Shown piece by piece: positions 15,395-23,520 of a stretch of DNA of 55,204 nucleotides. This stretch comes from Anaerolineae bacterium (lineage in GTDB: Bacteria; Chloroflexota; Anaerolineae; Aggregatilineales; Phototrophicaceae). The notes beneath the pieces are model-generated. The model was not told where the DNA came from. It saw only the letters and a program-made list of their open reading frames with translations, and searched no databases. The DNA is taken from the NCBI GenBank assembly GCA_022823165.1, contig JAJDXR010000072.1, positions 1-55,204 of the forward strand, in the 5' to 3' direction. A program made the translations under genes and the position numbers. Numbering within the stretch: position 1 is the stretch's first letter; every line of letters begins with the position of its first letter.

Positions 15395-16049
15395 GCCGAG
15401 CGGCGGCTACCCCATCCTGCTCCACTTGCAGGACCGTCAGGTGGCGGTCATTGGCGGCGGCCGCGTCGGCGCGCGCAAGGTCAAACACCTTGTCCGCGCC
15501 GGCGCGCGTGTGCTGCTCATCAGTCCGCAAGCCAGCCCGGAATTGCAAGCCCTGGCCGCTGACGGGACCATCGAGTGGATCGCCGAGTCCTATCGGCGCG
15601 ATATGCTCAACGACAGCATGCCGGTCCTGGTCATCGCCGCCACCAGCGACGCGCGCGTGAATCAAACGGTAGCCCAGGACGCCCACCGCATCCGCGCGCT
15701 CTGCAATGTAGCCAACGGCAGCAGCGACGACAGCGACTTCAGCAATATGGCGCTGATCGAAAAGCCGCCGCTGACCATCGCGCTCAGCAGCAACGGGCAG
15801 TCACCGGCTTTGGTCCGTCAGCTAAAGCGCCAACTGTCGCATGAATTGGGCGACGAGTACGCCATCTTGGCCCGCTGGCTGGGTAAGCTGCGCGCCCAGC
15901 CGCCGGAGTCCTGCCGCTCGCAAGCGGACCGGCAGTCGCTCTACGAAGATCTCGTTACCTCGGAAGTGCTGGCGCTATTGCGCGCCGGCGAGCGCGACCA
16001 GGCGCAGCGCGTCTTTCGGCAGATCTTGCTGGAAGGAGCAGCCGAATGA
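15387..16049 (+). CDS. Precorrin-2 dehydrogenase / siroheme synthase N-domain (CysG-N, Met8-like)
   Basis: 220 aa, the usual length for a stand-alone siroheme synthase of the Met8/CysG-N kind. YPILLHLQDRQVAVIGGGRV is the NAD-binding start (GGGxVGxRK continues); ATSDARVNQTVAQDA and LCNVANGSSDDSDF correspond to the family region with the catalytic Asp; PPLTIALSSNGQSPALVRQL is the conserved siroheme-synthase loop. It oxidises precorrin-2 to sirohydrochlorin and may insert iron. ATG 15387 overlaps the cysH stop by 8 bases (ATGGCTGA); the frame open upstream of it lies inside cysH and is not used. Confidence 0.93.
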   Translation: MAEPSGGYPILLHLQDRQVAVIGGGRVGARKVKHLVRAGARVLLISPQASPELQALAADGTIEWIAESYRRDMLNDSMPVLVIAATSDARVNQTVAQDAHRIRALCNVANGSSDDSDFSNMALIEKPPLTIALSSNGQSPALVRQLKRQLSHELGDEYAILARWLGKLRAQPPESCRSQADRQSLYEDLVTSEVLALLRAGERDQAQRVFRQILLEGAAE

Positions 16050-17389
16050 GCCGCGTCGCGCTTGTTCTGGCCGCGCATGGCTCGCATATAAGCGCTGCCA
16101 CCGCCGGCGTCGTCTGGGGCTATGTCGACCGCCTGCGCCGCCTGGGACTTGCCGATGAAGTCACCGCCGGCTTCTGGAAGGAGCAGCCGGCTTTTTCGCG
16201 CGTCCTGGACAGCGTTTCGGCTGAGGAGATCGTCATCGTACCCGTTTTCACTGCTCAGGGCTACTTCACGACTGAAGTCCTGCCAGCGGAGATGGGGCTG
16301 GAGGGCGCGCTGACTCGGCGTGGCGCAGTCCGCATTCACCTGACGCCAACAGTTGGCGAGCACCGGCTGCTGGACGACATCGTTGATGCCCGCCTGCGCG
16401 CTGCGATCGCCCAATTCAACTTGCAGCCGGAGCAAAGCGCCGCCGCTATCATCGGGCATGGCACAACGCGCAACCGCAATAGTCGCGCCGCCGCCAAAGC
16501 GCAAGCCGACCGGCTGCGCGCCCTGGGTTGGCTCAATGAAGTAGTCGCGGTCTACCTTGATGACGATCCCGCCATTCCGACCGTCTATCATCAGACTCGC
16601 TCGCGCAATATCATCGCCCTGCCCTATTTCCTGGCTCCAGGCTCCCACGTCACTCAGGACGTGCCGCGCGCGCTGGGCTTGACAGCTGGGCAAAGGCCGG
16701 AATCCGTAAACGGGCGCAGGGTCTACTACTGCGAGCCGGTGGGCGCGGACGCGTCAATCGGCGCGGTCATCCTGGAGCTGGCGCGCGCGACCGGTCTGCC
16801 GTTCAAAAATCGCGAGCCTGCCGGCGACTGGGCCGGCTTCCCCACGGTTGGCCGACGGGCGCTTGTCAGCGCTTTGAAACGTGAGGGCAGCCTGCGCTTC
16901 GGCCAGGTGATGCTCAGCGCCGACCGCGTCTGGCGCAGCGGCGATGTCACGGCGACCCGCGCATTTAAGACGCCGGTGGAATTGCGAACTCATCTGCGCG
17001 CGGCGCCTTTCCGGCCACTGTCCACCAGCGACGATCTGCCCGGCGGCTGGCGGGTTGACCTGGCCGCGCCCGAGCAAGCCCACGCGGTGCTGGAGACGGT
17101 GTACCCCGGCCTGGTGGCTGATTGGGCGGCGCAGCGGCATGGCAATCTCGAGGTCGAGCCGCTGCGCGCCGTCAGCAGGCGGCAAGTCGGCCTATTCAGG
17201 GACATCCACAGGCTGCCGGCGCAAGTCATCGAGCAAACCATCAAAAAGGTCTGTGGCGGCTGTGTCTGCCAGCCCATCTGGTGGCGCGGGTCCAAAGCGG
17301 CGAGCTCAAAAGGAAGTGAGTTGCCCTGCCGCTCCGCCTGCAACCTGTGGTTATCCAGCGCGCAAAAGCTGGGGGAGGCAGTGGCATGA
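16046..17389 (+). CDS. Sirohydrochlorin chelatase, tandem CbiX with C-terminal Fe-S domain (DR2241-like)
   Basis: 447 aa. Two CbiX/SirB-type halves are visible: VALVLAAHGSHISAATAGVV with IVIVPVFTAQGYFTTEVLPA (about 1-125), and AAAIIGHGTTRNRNS with IIALPYFLAPGSHVTQDVP (about 130-240). The metal-binding His of each half is in AAHGS and IGHGT. The C-terminal ~200 residues end in a cysteine cluster, VCGGCVCQPIWW and LPCRSACNLW. From memory this is the layout of Deinococcus DR2241, a CbiX fused to a 4Fe-4S domain. In this operon the enzyme most likely inserts Fe2+ into sirohydrochlorin to make siroheme for the reductase downstream. ATG overlaps the upstream TGA by 4 bases. Confidence 0.88.
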   Translation: MSRVALVLAAHGSHISAATAGVVWGYVDRLRRLGLADEVTAGFWKEQPAFSRVLDSVSAEEIVIVPVFTAQGYFTTEVLPAEMGLEGALTRRGAVRIHLTPTVGEHRLLDDIVDARLRAAIAQFNLQPEQSAAAIIGHGTTRNRNSRAAAKAQADRLRALGWLNEVVAVYLDDDPAIPTVYHQTRSRNIIALPYFLAPGSHVTQDVPRALGLTAGQRPESVNGRRVYYCEPVGADASIGAVILELARATGLPFKNREPAGDWAGFPTVGRRALVSALKREGSLRFGQVMLSADRVWRSGDVTATRAFKTPVELRTHLRAAPFRPLSTSDDLPGGWRVDLAAPEQAHAVLETVYPGLVADWAAQRHGNLEVEPLRAVSRRQVGLFRDIHRLPAQVIEQTIKKVCGGCVCQPIWWRGSKAASSKGSELPCRSACNLWLSSAQKLGEAVA

Positions 17390-18183
17390 ATACTGGTACC
17401 GTGTATTTGGTCGGCGCCGGCCCGGGCGATCCGGATTTGATCACACGCAAGGGCGCGCGCCTGCTGCGTCAAGTCGATGTCGTGATCTATGACCGGCTGA
17501 TTCCCTTTGAATTGCTGGAAGAAGCGCGATCCGACGCCGAACTGATCAACGCCGGCAAACAGCCGACGCGGTATCGGCTGGCGCAGTCCGAAATCAATCG
17601 ATTGCTCATTGAGCGCGCGCTCGCGGGCAAGGACCTTGTCCGGCTCAAAGGTGGCGATCCCTTCATATTCGGCCGCGGCGGGGAAGAGGCGCTGGCTTGC
17701 CGCGAAGCCGGCATCCCCTTTGAGATTGTGCCGGGGGTTTCCAGCGCCTTGGCCGTGCCCGCCTACGCCGGCATCCCGCTGACGCAGCGGCGCATCAGCA
17801 GCGCCTTCACCGTCATCGCCGGCCATGAAGATCCGGCCAAAGCCGGCAGCAGCGTCAACTACGAGGCGGTGGCGCAATTGGGCGGCACAATCGTCATCTT
17901 GATGGGTGTCAAGCAACTGCCCGTCATCACGCGGCAACTCATCGCGCATGGCTTGGCCGCCGACACACCCGCCGCCCTCATCGAATGGGGGACGACCGCG
18001 CGCCAACGCAGCTTCGTCGGCAGGGCCGAGAACATCGCCGCTATCGCCCGGCGCGCCGAGATTAGGCCGCCGGCCATCACCGTCATCGGCGACGTGGCGC
18101 GCCTGCGGGAAGCCGGCCTGGCCTGGTTTGATTTGCTGCCGGCGGAAATGATCGAACGCGAATTGAATACGACGCTTGCCTGA
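17386..18183 (+). CDS. cobA: Uroporphyrinogen-III C-methyltransferase (SUMT)
   Basis: 265 aa. Makes precorrin-2 from uroporphyrinogen III with two SAM. The SAM-binding VYLVGAGPGDPDLITRKGAR is the family signature 1, YDRLI follows, LVRLKGGDPFIFGRGGEEA is signature 2, and VPGVSSALAVPAYAGIPLT and ALIEWGTTARQR are also typical. ATG 17386 overlaps the upstream TGA (ATGA) and has GGGGGAGG at a good distance; the frame upstream of it lies in the previous gene. With the two preceding genes this gives a full uro'gen III to siroheme route. Confidence 0.96.
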   Translation: MNTGTVYLVGAGPGDPDLITRKGARLLRQVDVVIYDRLIPFELLEEARSDAELINAGKQPTRYRLAQSEINRLLIERALAGKDLVRLKGGDPFIFGRGGEEALACREAGIPFEIVPGVSSALAVPAYAGIPLTQRRISSAFTVIAGHEDPAKAGSSVNYEAVAQLGGTIVILMGVKQLPVITRQLIAHGLAADTPAALIEWGTTARQRSFVGRAENIAAIARRAEIRPPAITVIGDVARLREAGLAWFDLLPAEMIERELNTTLA

Positions 18184-18246
18184 AACAGGCGCGAGCAAAC
18201 TATAGCACGGTACCTAGAGGCAAAACGAGGAAAGGACAGGGCTAAA

Positions 18247-20493
18247 ATGACTAGCTGGAAAGAGCTGCTCAAAGATGAGATTCCCGCCGAAATGGGTAAT
18301 CTTATCGACATTTACGAGGCGCAGATGGAATTGCGCAAGCAAGGCAAACTGGACGAGAAAGTCTTCGCCGAATCGCGCTTGCGCAAAGGCGTCTACGGCC
18401 AGCGCTACGACAATGGCCAGCGGCATGATGGCGTACAAACGCGCGAGTTGACCTTTCCCTCCGCCGACATCGTCAAGGGGCCGGATACGCTCTGGGACGC
18501 GCCGGGCATGCAGCGCATCAAGATTCCCTACGGCGGCTTGACGGCCGAGCAGCTGGAGACCCTCTCCGAACTGGCCGACGAATACTCCGGCGGCATCCTG
18601 CATATCACCACGCGCCAAGACATTCAGCTGCATTACGTCCACATCGACGATACGCCCGATCTGATGCGGCGGCTGGCGGCTGTCGGCATCACCACGCAAG
18701 AAGCCTGCGGCAATTCAGTGCGCAATATCACCGCCTGCTCTTTAGCTGGCGTCTGTCACGACGAGGTCTTCGATGTCAGCCCCTACGCCGACGCCATGAC
18801 GCAGTTCCTGCTCGGCCACGATGATGTGCAAGATTTCGGGCGCAAGTTCAAAGTGGCTTTCTCCGGCTGCGCGGGCCACGCCTGCGGCTTGGTGAAGATG
18901 CACGATCTGGGTTTACTGGCGCAGTCGCGCGAGATCAATGGCGAGACTAGGCGCGGCTTCACTGTCTTCGTCGGCGGCGGCTTGGGCACTGTGCCGCATC
19001 AGGCCAAAGTCCTGGCCGACTTCGTGACTGAAGAGGAGCTGCTGCCGCTGACGCAGGCGGTCGCCCGCGTCTTCGCCCGCCTGGGCGAAAAGAAGAACCG
19101 CAACCGCGCGCGCCTGAAATTCCTGGTGGCGAAATTGGGCATCGACGAATTCCGCGAGCTGGTGCAAGAGGAACTGAAAATTGTGCCGCCCGATGAGCGC
19201 CATACCGCCTACATGGACAGCCTGGGCGCCTTTGTATATCAGCCGGCCAAAGCGGGCATGGCGCTGAATGGCGCCGCGCTGCCCGCTGGCTTCGCCGACT
19301 GGTACCGCAGCAACGTCTATCGGCAGGCGCAGCCGGGCTACAGCACCATCACCCTGCATACGCCCCTGGGCGACTTCACCGCCGAGCAGGGCTTCCAGCT
19401 GGCGGACATCGCCCGCCGCTATGTCGGCGACAACATCCGGCTCTCGGTCGAGCAGAACTTTGTGCTGCGCTGGGTGGCCGATGCCGATCTGCCGTCAATT
19501 TACCGCGATCTTGACGCTATCGGGCTGGCGGATTCCGGCGCCGGCACAATTGTCGACATCACCTCCTGCCCCGGCACCGATACCTGCAAGCTCGGCATCG
19601 CCTCGTCGCGCGGTCTCACGGCTGAACTGCGTACGCGCCTGATCGAGAAGATCAATCTGCTGCCCGATGCCGTCCGCGATCTCAAGATCAAAGTGAGCGG
19701 CTGCTTCAATTCCTGCGGCCAGCATCATGTGGCCGATATCGGCTTCTTCGGCAACAGCCGCCGCTCCGGCAATCACAAGATGCCGCATTTCCAGGTGGTG
19801 CTGGGCGGGCAATGGCAGGAGAATGCCGGCAGTTACGGCTTGGCTGTCGGCGCTGTGCCAGCCAAATCCGTGCCTGATGTGCTGGAAGCCCTGACCGAGC
19901 GCTATGTCGCCGAACGAGCCGCGGACGAGAACTTCCAGACCTGGGTCAAGGAGTTGGGGCGCAAGGAGATTAAAGTCATGCTGCAGCCCTTCACCAAGCT
20001 GCCCAGCTTTGAAGAAAATCCGGCCTTCTTCAGCGACTGGGGCGATTCGCGCGTCTATACCATCGACGACATTGGCGTGGGCGAATGCGCCGGCGAGGTG
20101 GTGTCGCTCTTCTCGATGGAAATATCCCGCGCCGAGTCGACCCATTTCGAGGCCCTGCTGGCGCTGGACGACGGCGACTTCGCCACGGCCGATCACCATG
20201 CCTACAAAGCCATGGTTCTGGCGGCGCGCGCGCTGGTGCGCACCAAATACCTGGATGTCGGCGACGATTACAACGTCATCGTGCAGGAATTCCGCTCGCG
20301 CTTTTACGACACCGAGCTGATCTATGACCGCTTCGCCAAAGGCAAATTCGCCCGCTATCTCTTCAAGCGGCATGAGGCGGCGCCGGCGCGCGTCAACGAA
20401 GACTACGCTCATCAGATCATTGATGAGACTCAGCTTTTCATCGAGAATGTCCACAGCGCCGAGCAGCGCATCAACGGCGTCATCGTCGGCTGA
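18247..20493 (+). CDS. Ferredoxin-type sulfite/nitrite reductase with extra C-terminal helical domain
   Basis: 748 aa against about 510-590 for typical ferredoxin-dependent siroheme reductases. The catalytic part fills about 1-600: N-terminal GVYGQRYDNGQRHDGVQT and ITTRQDIQLHYV; substrate and siroheme arginines in ACGNSVRNITACSLAGVC; and the siroheme/4Fe-4S cysteines TSCPGTDTCKLG (CxxxxxC) and VSGCFNSCGQHHVADIGFFG (CxxxC). The position after APS reductase and siroheme genes favours sulfite, but nitrite cannot be excluded. The last ~130 residues (from SMEISRAESTHFEALLALDD) are an unrelated helical, HEPN-like segment. The gene starts 63 bases after SUMT in the same operon. Confidence 0.92.
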   Translation: MTSWKELLKDEIPAEMGNLIDIYEAQMELRKQGKLDEKVFAESRLRKGVYGQRYDNGQRHDGVQTRELTFPSADIVKGPDTLWDAPGMQRIKIPYGGLTAEQLETLSELADEYSGGILHITTRQDIQLHYVHIDDTPDLMRRLAAVGITTQEACGNSVRNITACSLAGVCHDEVFDVSPYADAMTQFLLGHDDVQDFGRKFKVAFSGCAGHACGLVKMHDLGLLAQSREINGETRRGFTVFVGGGLGTVPHQAKVLADFVTEEELLPLTQAVARVFARLGEKKNRNRARLKFLVAKLGIDEFRELVQEELKIVPPDERHTAYMDSLGAFVYQPAKAGMALNGAALPAGFADWYRSNVYRQAQPGYSTITLHTPLGDFTAEQGFQLADIARRYVGDNIRLSVEQNFVLRWVADADLPSIYRDLDAIGLADSGAGTIVDITSCPGTDTCKLGIASSRGLTAELRTRLIEKINLLPDAVRDLKIKVSGCFNSCGQHHVADIGFFGNSRRSGNHKMPHFQVVLGGQWQENAGSYGLAVGAVPAKSVPDVLEALTERYVAERAADENFQTWVKELGRKEIKVMLQPFTKLPSFEENPAFFSDWGDSRVYTIDDIGVGECAGEVVSLFSMEISRAESTHFEALLALDDGDFATADHHAYKAMVLAARALVRTKYLDVGDDYNVIVQEFRSRFYDTELIYDRFAKGKFARYLFKRHEAAPARVNEDYAHQIIDETQLFIENVHSAEQRINGVIVG

Positions 20494-20507
20494 GAATCTG
20501 ACCATTT

Positions 20508-20607
20508 GTAGGGGCGAGCCTTGGCTGGCCCGCATGACCAGAGTGCAGGGGCGAGCCTTGGCTGGCCCGCATGACCAGACTGTAGGGGCGAGCCTTGGCT
20601 CGCCCAC
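20508..20607. repeat. Three tandem 37-bp repeats
   Basis: Units start at 20508, 20545 and 20582 with exact 37-base spacing: GTAGGGGCGAGCCTTGGCTG then GCCCGCATGACCAGA. The third ends as the palindrome GGGCGAGCCTTGGCTCGCCC. There are no variable spacers, so it is not a CRISPR. It lies between the reductase and the next operon gene. Confidence 0.9.
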
Positions 20608-20631
20608 AACAAACCAATCTGTGAGGCAACC

Positions 20632-21228
20632 ATGACAAAGGTACCCAAACGTCTCGGCGTCAAATTCAATTTGAAACAAACTCCCCAATTGCAGCCGGCC
20701 GACATCCTGCCCATCTTCCAGCGCTGGATCCAGGAACACACCGTCCCCGGCATGCTAATCGACGTCATTGACTACAAACATGTGCTCGAAGGTCCCGGCG
20801 TGGTGCTGGTCGCCGACGAAGCCGACTACGCCTATGACCTGGGAGAGGGCCATCCGGGCTTGCATTACGTGCGCAAGCGCGACCTGCCCGACAGCCTGCC
20901 CGCCGCCATTCGGCTGTGCTTCCAGCATGCCCTGCAAGCCGCCCGGGCGCTGGAAGCGGAAGCGCCGGGCGACCTGGTCTTCGACTTCGCCAGTGCCAAA
21001 TTCAGCTTCTTGGACCGTATGCGCTATCGCAACCGGCCGTCAATCTTCGCCGCCGTCCAAGCCGAAGTCGCTGATATTGTCGCTGGTATCTACGGCGCGC
21101 CTGTCGAAGTCACGCGCGTCAACGACGACCCGCGGCGACTCTTCGCCCTGCGCGCCCGGCTGAGGGACGGGCAAATCAATCTCGACGAAATCGCGGGCCG
21201 CCTCAGCTGCAGCCCTGAGATCGCCTGA
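20632..21228 (+). CDS. Conserved-looking protein of unknown function in the sulfur operon
   Basis: 198 aa, soluble, not recognised. It starts MTKVPKRLGVKFNLKQTP, has a strand-rich stretch VLEGPGVVLVADEADYAYDL, and then helices (LPAAIRLCFQHALQAARALE, RNRPSIFAAVQAEVADIVAG). It holds only two Cys and no cofactor motif I can name. GAGG lies 6 bases before the ATG. It sits 138 bases (all repeat) after the reductase and 6 bases before the sulfotransferase, in the same direction, so it may be co-transcribed with the sulfur genes. Confidence 0.75.
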   Translation: MTKVPKRLGVKFNLKQTPQLQPADILPIFQRWIQEHTVPGMLIDVIDYKHVLEGPGVVLVADEADYAYDLGEGHPGLHYVRKRDLPDSLPAAIRLCFQHALQAARALEAEAPGDLVFDFASAKFSFLDRMRYRNRPSIFAAVQAEVADIVAGIYGAPVEVTRVNDDPRRLFALRARLRDGQINLDEIAGRLSCSPEIA

Positions 21229-21234
21229 CTGCGG

Positions 21235-21972
21235 ATGCGCCCCCACAAGTCCTATTTCATCTGTTTCACCGTCCGCAGCGGCAGTACGCTTTTGGCGCAA
21301 CTGCTGACCGACACGGGTCTGGCCGGCCACCCCAAAGAACACTTCTACCACAACATCGCGCCGGAGAATCCGCGCGGCGATGACATCCCCGATTACCGCG
21401 CTTATCTTGAGCGGGCGCTGTCCGCCGATACCAGTCCCAACGGCGTCTTCGGCAGCAAGATCGGCGGCGGCGTTTGGCGGGACTTCGCCAGACGCCTGGG
21501 CGCCATTGACGGCTGCGAAGACCTGCCCATTAGAGCCGCCCTGGATCGATTCTTCCCCGACTTGCGTTACCTGCACTTGACACGCCGCAACAAAGTCAGG
21601 CAAGCCGTCTCCCACTGGCTGGCGATTCAGAGCGGCCGCTGGAGTTCGCTGGACGCCGCCGACAATCCCGCGCCTCGCTATGACTTCAGCGCCATTGACC
21701 ATTTGCTGCAAGAAATCATCCTGCGCGAGGCGGTCTGGGCCGAATACTTCAGTCAGAACGGAATCCATCCCTGCGTCATCACTTACGAAGACTTCGTCGA
21801 GCAGCCCGCGGACACAGTCTGCGCCATCCTCGATCACCTCGAAATTGAGCGGCCGGCCGACTTCACGCCGCCCCCGCCTGCTTTTCAGCGCATCAGCAGC
21901 GACTTGTCGGAAACCTGGGTGCAGCGCTTTCGCCGCGAAAAGCAGCGCGACTACTGGACGCAGTTTTGGTAG
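21235..21972 (+). CDS. Stf0-type sulfotransferase
   Basis: 245 aa. FICFTVRSGSTLLAQLLTDT is the 5'-phosphosulfate-binding loop of Stf0-like sulfotransferases, followed by GHPKEHFYH. The central YLHLTRRNKVRQAVSHWLAI is the 3'-phosphate-binding region (RRNKxxQAxS). VITYEDFVEQPADTVCAILD is the usual C-terminal sulfotransferase motif. Known Stf0 enzymes move sulfate from PAPS to trehalose or other sugars; the acceptor here is unknown. It lies 6 bases after the unknown protein at the end of the sulfur cluster, so sulfate activation and transfer may be regulated together. PAPS synthesis genes are not in the window. Confidence 0.87.
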   Translation: MRPHKSYFICFTVRSGSTLLAQLLTDTGLAGHPKEHFYHNIAPENPRGDDIPDYRAYLERALSADTSPNGVFGSKIGGGVWRDFARRLGAIDGCEDLPIRAALDRFFPDLRYLHLTRRNKVRQAVSHWLAIQSGRWSSLDAADNPAPRYDFSAIDHLLQEIILREAVWAEYFSQNGIHPCVITYEDFVEQPADTVCAILDHLEIERPADFTPPPPAFQRISSDLSETWVQRFRREKQRDYWTQFW

Positions 21973-22084
21973 CCCGCCCACAAGCCTTAGCCAGACCCAA
22001 AAGATGAACCGACTGATTTAGCGTTCTCAAGTAGCTTTGCGCCCTCAGTAGCCCCAGGACTGTCATGCACGTTAGAAGTCTGAG

Positions 22085-22155
22085 TGTAGGGGCGGCCTAT
22101 CAGGTCGCCCGCGTTTTCAGGTCGAGTTTTCGGACGACTTAATATGTCGCCCCTG
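22085..22155. repeat. Intergenic repeat family C, copy 1
   Basis: TGTAGGGGCGGCCTATCAGG, then TCGCCCGC, a short variable stretch, and CGGACGACTTAATATGTCGC then CCCTGCGATTCG. The same order of two inverted palindromes is at 31407-31475 and 49180-49250. The rest of the gap 21973-22322 shows no gene; TATATT near 22278 could belong to a promoter of the next gene. Confidence 0.7.
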
Positions 22156-22322
22156 CGATTCGACGCAAATTGCGACTTCTCGCAACTCACATGGTGTTAC
22201 TTCAATGCCGCTGCCGCAAATGGCCCGGCGTCGAACTCGCCCAGTAAAGCAGCCCGTGCATCGCCAGCCGTCATCGGTTATATTTTTAGGCGTCTTTTCC
22301 GCAGACCGTAAAGAGTCAGCCT

Positions 22323-23504
22323 ATGACCGCCTATAACTTCGACGAAATCATCGACCGCACCCAGCATCACAGCGCTAAATGGAATGCCTTCGAACGCGAC
22401 TGCCTGCCCATGTGGGTGGCGGACATGGACTTCCGCTCGCCGCCGGCCGCCATCGACGCCATGATTGAGCGCGCCCGCCACGGCGTCTTCGGCTACACGA
22501 TGGACCCGCCGCGACTCAAGGAAGCGATCGTCGAGCGTATGGAGCGGCTCTATGACTGGCGCATCAGTCCTGAGGACGTGCTATTCTCGCCCGGCCTGGT
22601 GCTGGCGCTCTGCGCGACTTGCAGCGGCTTCGGCCAGCCCGGCGATACCGTGCTGATTCAGACGCCGGTCTATGGCTCCTTCTTCAAAGCCGTCCGCGCC
22701 AACCTGAAGATCGCCGCTAATATCAATATGGAATATGTCGCCGATGACGCCCATACCTTTCACTACGAGAATGACTACGATGAATTTGAACAGGTGGCGC
22801 GCGACCCGCGGGCGACGATCCACCTGCAGTGCAATCCGCAAAATCCGGCCGGCTTCCTCTATTCCCGCGCCGACCTCGAGCGCATCGGCGAGATCTGCTT
22901 GAAACACAAGGTCCTCATCGTGGCCGACGAAATCCACTCCGACCTGATCCTGGAAGGCCGGCACATCCCCATCGCCACCCTCTCCGACGAGATCGCCCAG
23001 AACACCCTGACCATGATCGCGCCCAGCAAGACCTTCAACCTGGCCGGGCTAGCTTGCTCGGTCTTGATCGCGCAGAACAAAGACATCCGCGAAACAGCCG
23101 CCGCCGCCCTGCAGAGCATCAGCGCCCACGTCAACATCATGGGCTACGAAGCCGCCTACGGCGCTTATACCGGCGGCGAAGAGTGGCTGCGGCAGGCGCT
23201 GCGTTATCTAAAGGACAATCGCGATTACGCCATCAACTACATCCGCGCGCGCCTGCCGCAGATCAAAACTACCGTGCCGCAATCGACCTATCTGCTCTGG
23301 ATGGACATGCGCGATCTGCCGATTGAAGGCGATGTCTCGGCTTTCTGCCGCGAGACCGCCGGCGTCGCGCCCAGCCCGGGCGAATTCTTTGGCGAGGCGG
23401 GCCAAGGCTTTGTGCGTTTGAATTTCGGCTGCCCGCGCTCGACCCTGACACAGGGGTTGGAGCGGCTGCGCGCGGCGGTGGATCAACTGGCGGTGACCGC
23501 TTAG
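22323..23504 (+). CDS. PLP-dependent aminotransferase, MalY/PatB family (cystathionine beta-lyase-like)
   Basis: 393 aa, full family length. The N-terminus YNFDEIIDRTQHHSAKW followed by LPMWVADMDFRSPPAAIDAM is characteristic of MalY/PatB C-S lyases. The PLP lysine is in TMIAPSKTFNLAGLACSVLI; IVADEIHSDLIL carries the PLP-nitrogen Asp; the C-terminal FVRLNFGCPRSTL holds the carboxylate-binding Arg. Such enzymes cleave cystathionine or cysteine conjugates to a thiol, pyruvate and ammonia. Placement near the sulfur operon fits, but 350 bases with a repeat separate them and the link is only suggestive. The next gene follows 16 bases later. Confidence 0.92.
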   Translation: MTAYNFDEIIDRTQHHSAKWNAFERDCLPMWVADMDFRSPPAAIDAMIERARHGVFGYTMDPPRLKEAIVERMERLYDWRISPEDVLFSPGLVLALCATCSGFGQPGDTVLIQTPVYGSFFKAVRANLKIAANINMEYVADDAHTFHYENDYDEFEQVARDPRATIHLQCNPQNPAGFLYSRADLERIGEICLKHKVLIVADEIHSDLILEGRHIPIATLSDEIAQNTLTMIAPSKTFNLAGLACSVLIAQNKDIRETAAAALQSISAHVNIMGYEAAYGAYTGGEEWLRQALRYLKDNRDYAINYIRARLPQIKTTVPQSTYLLWMDMRDLPIEGDVSAFCRETAGVAPSPGEFFGEAGQGFVRLNFGCPRSTLTQGLERLRAAVDQLAVTA

Positions 23505-23520
23505 CCCGAGGAGCAGTCGC

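Noticed and set aside
20508..20607. Three regular 37-bp repeats that could suggest a small CRISPR array
   Set aside because: The units are directly tandem with no variable spacers, and there are no cas genes in the window.
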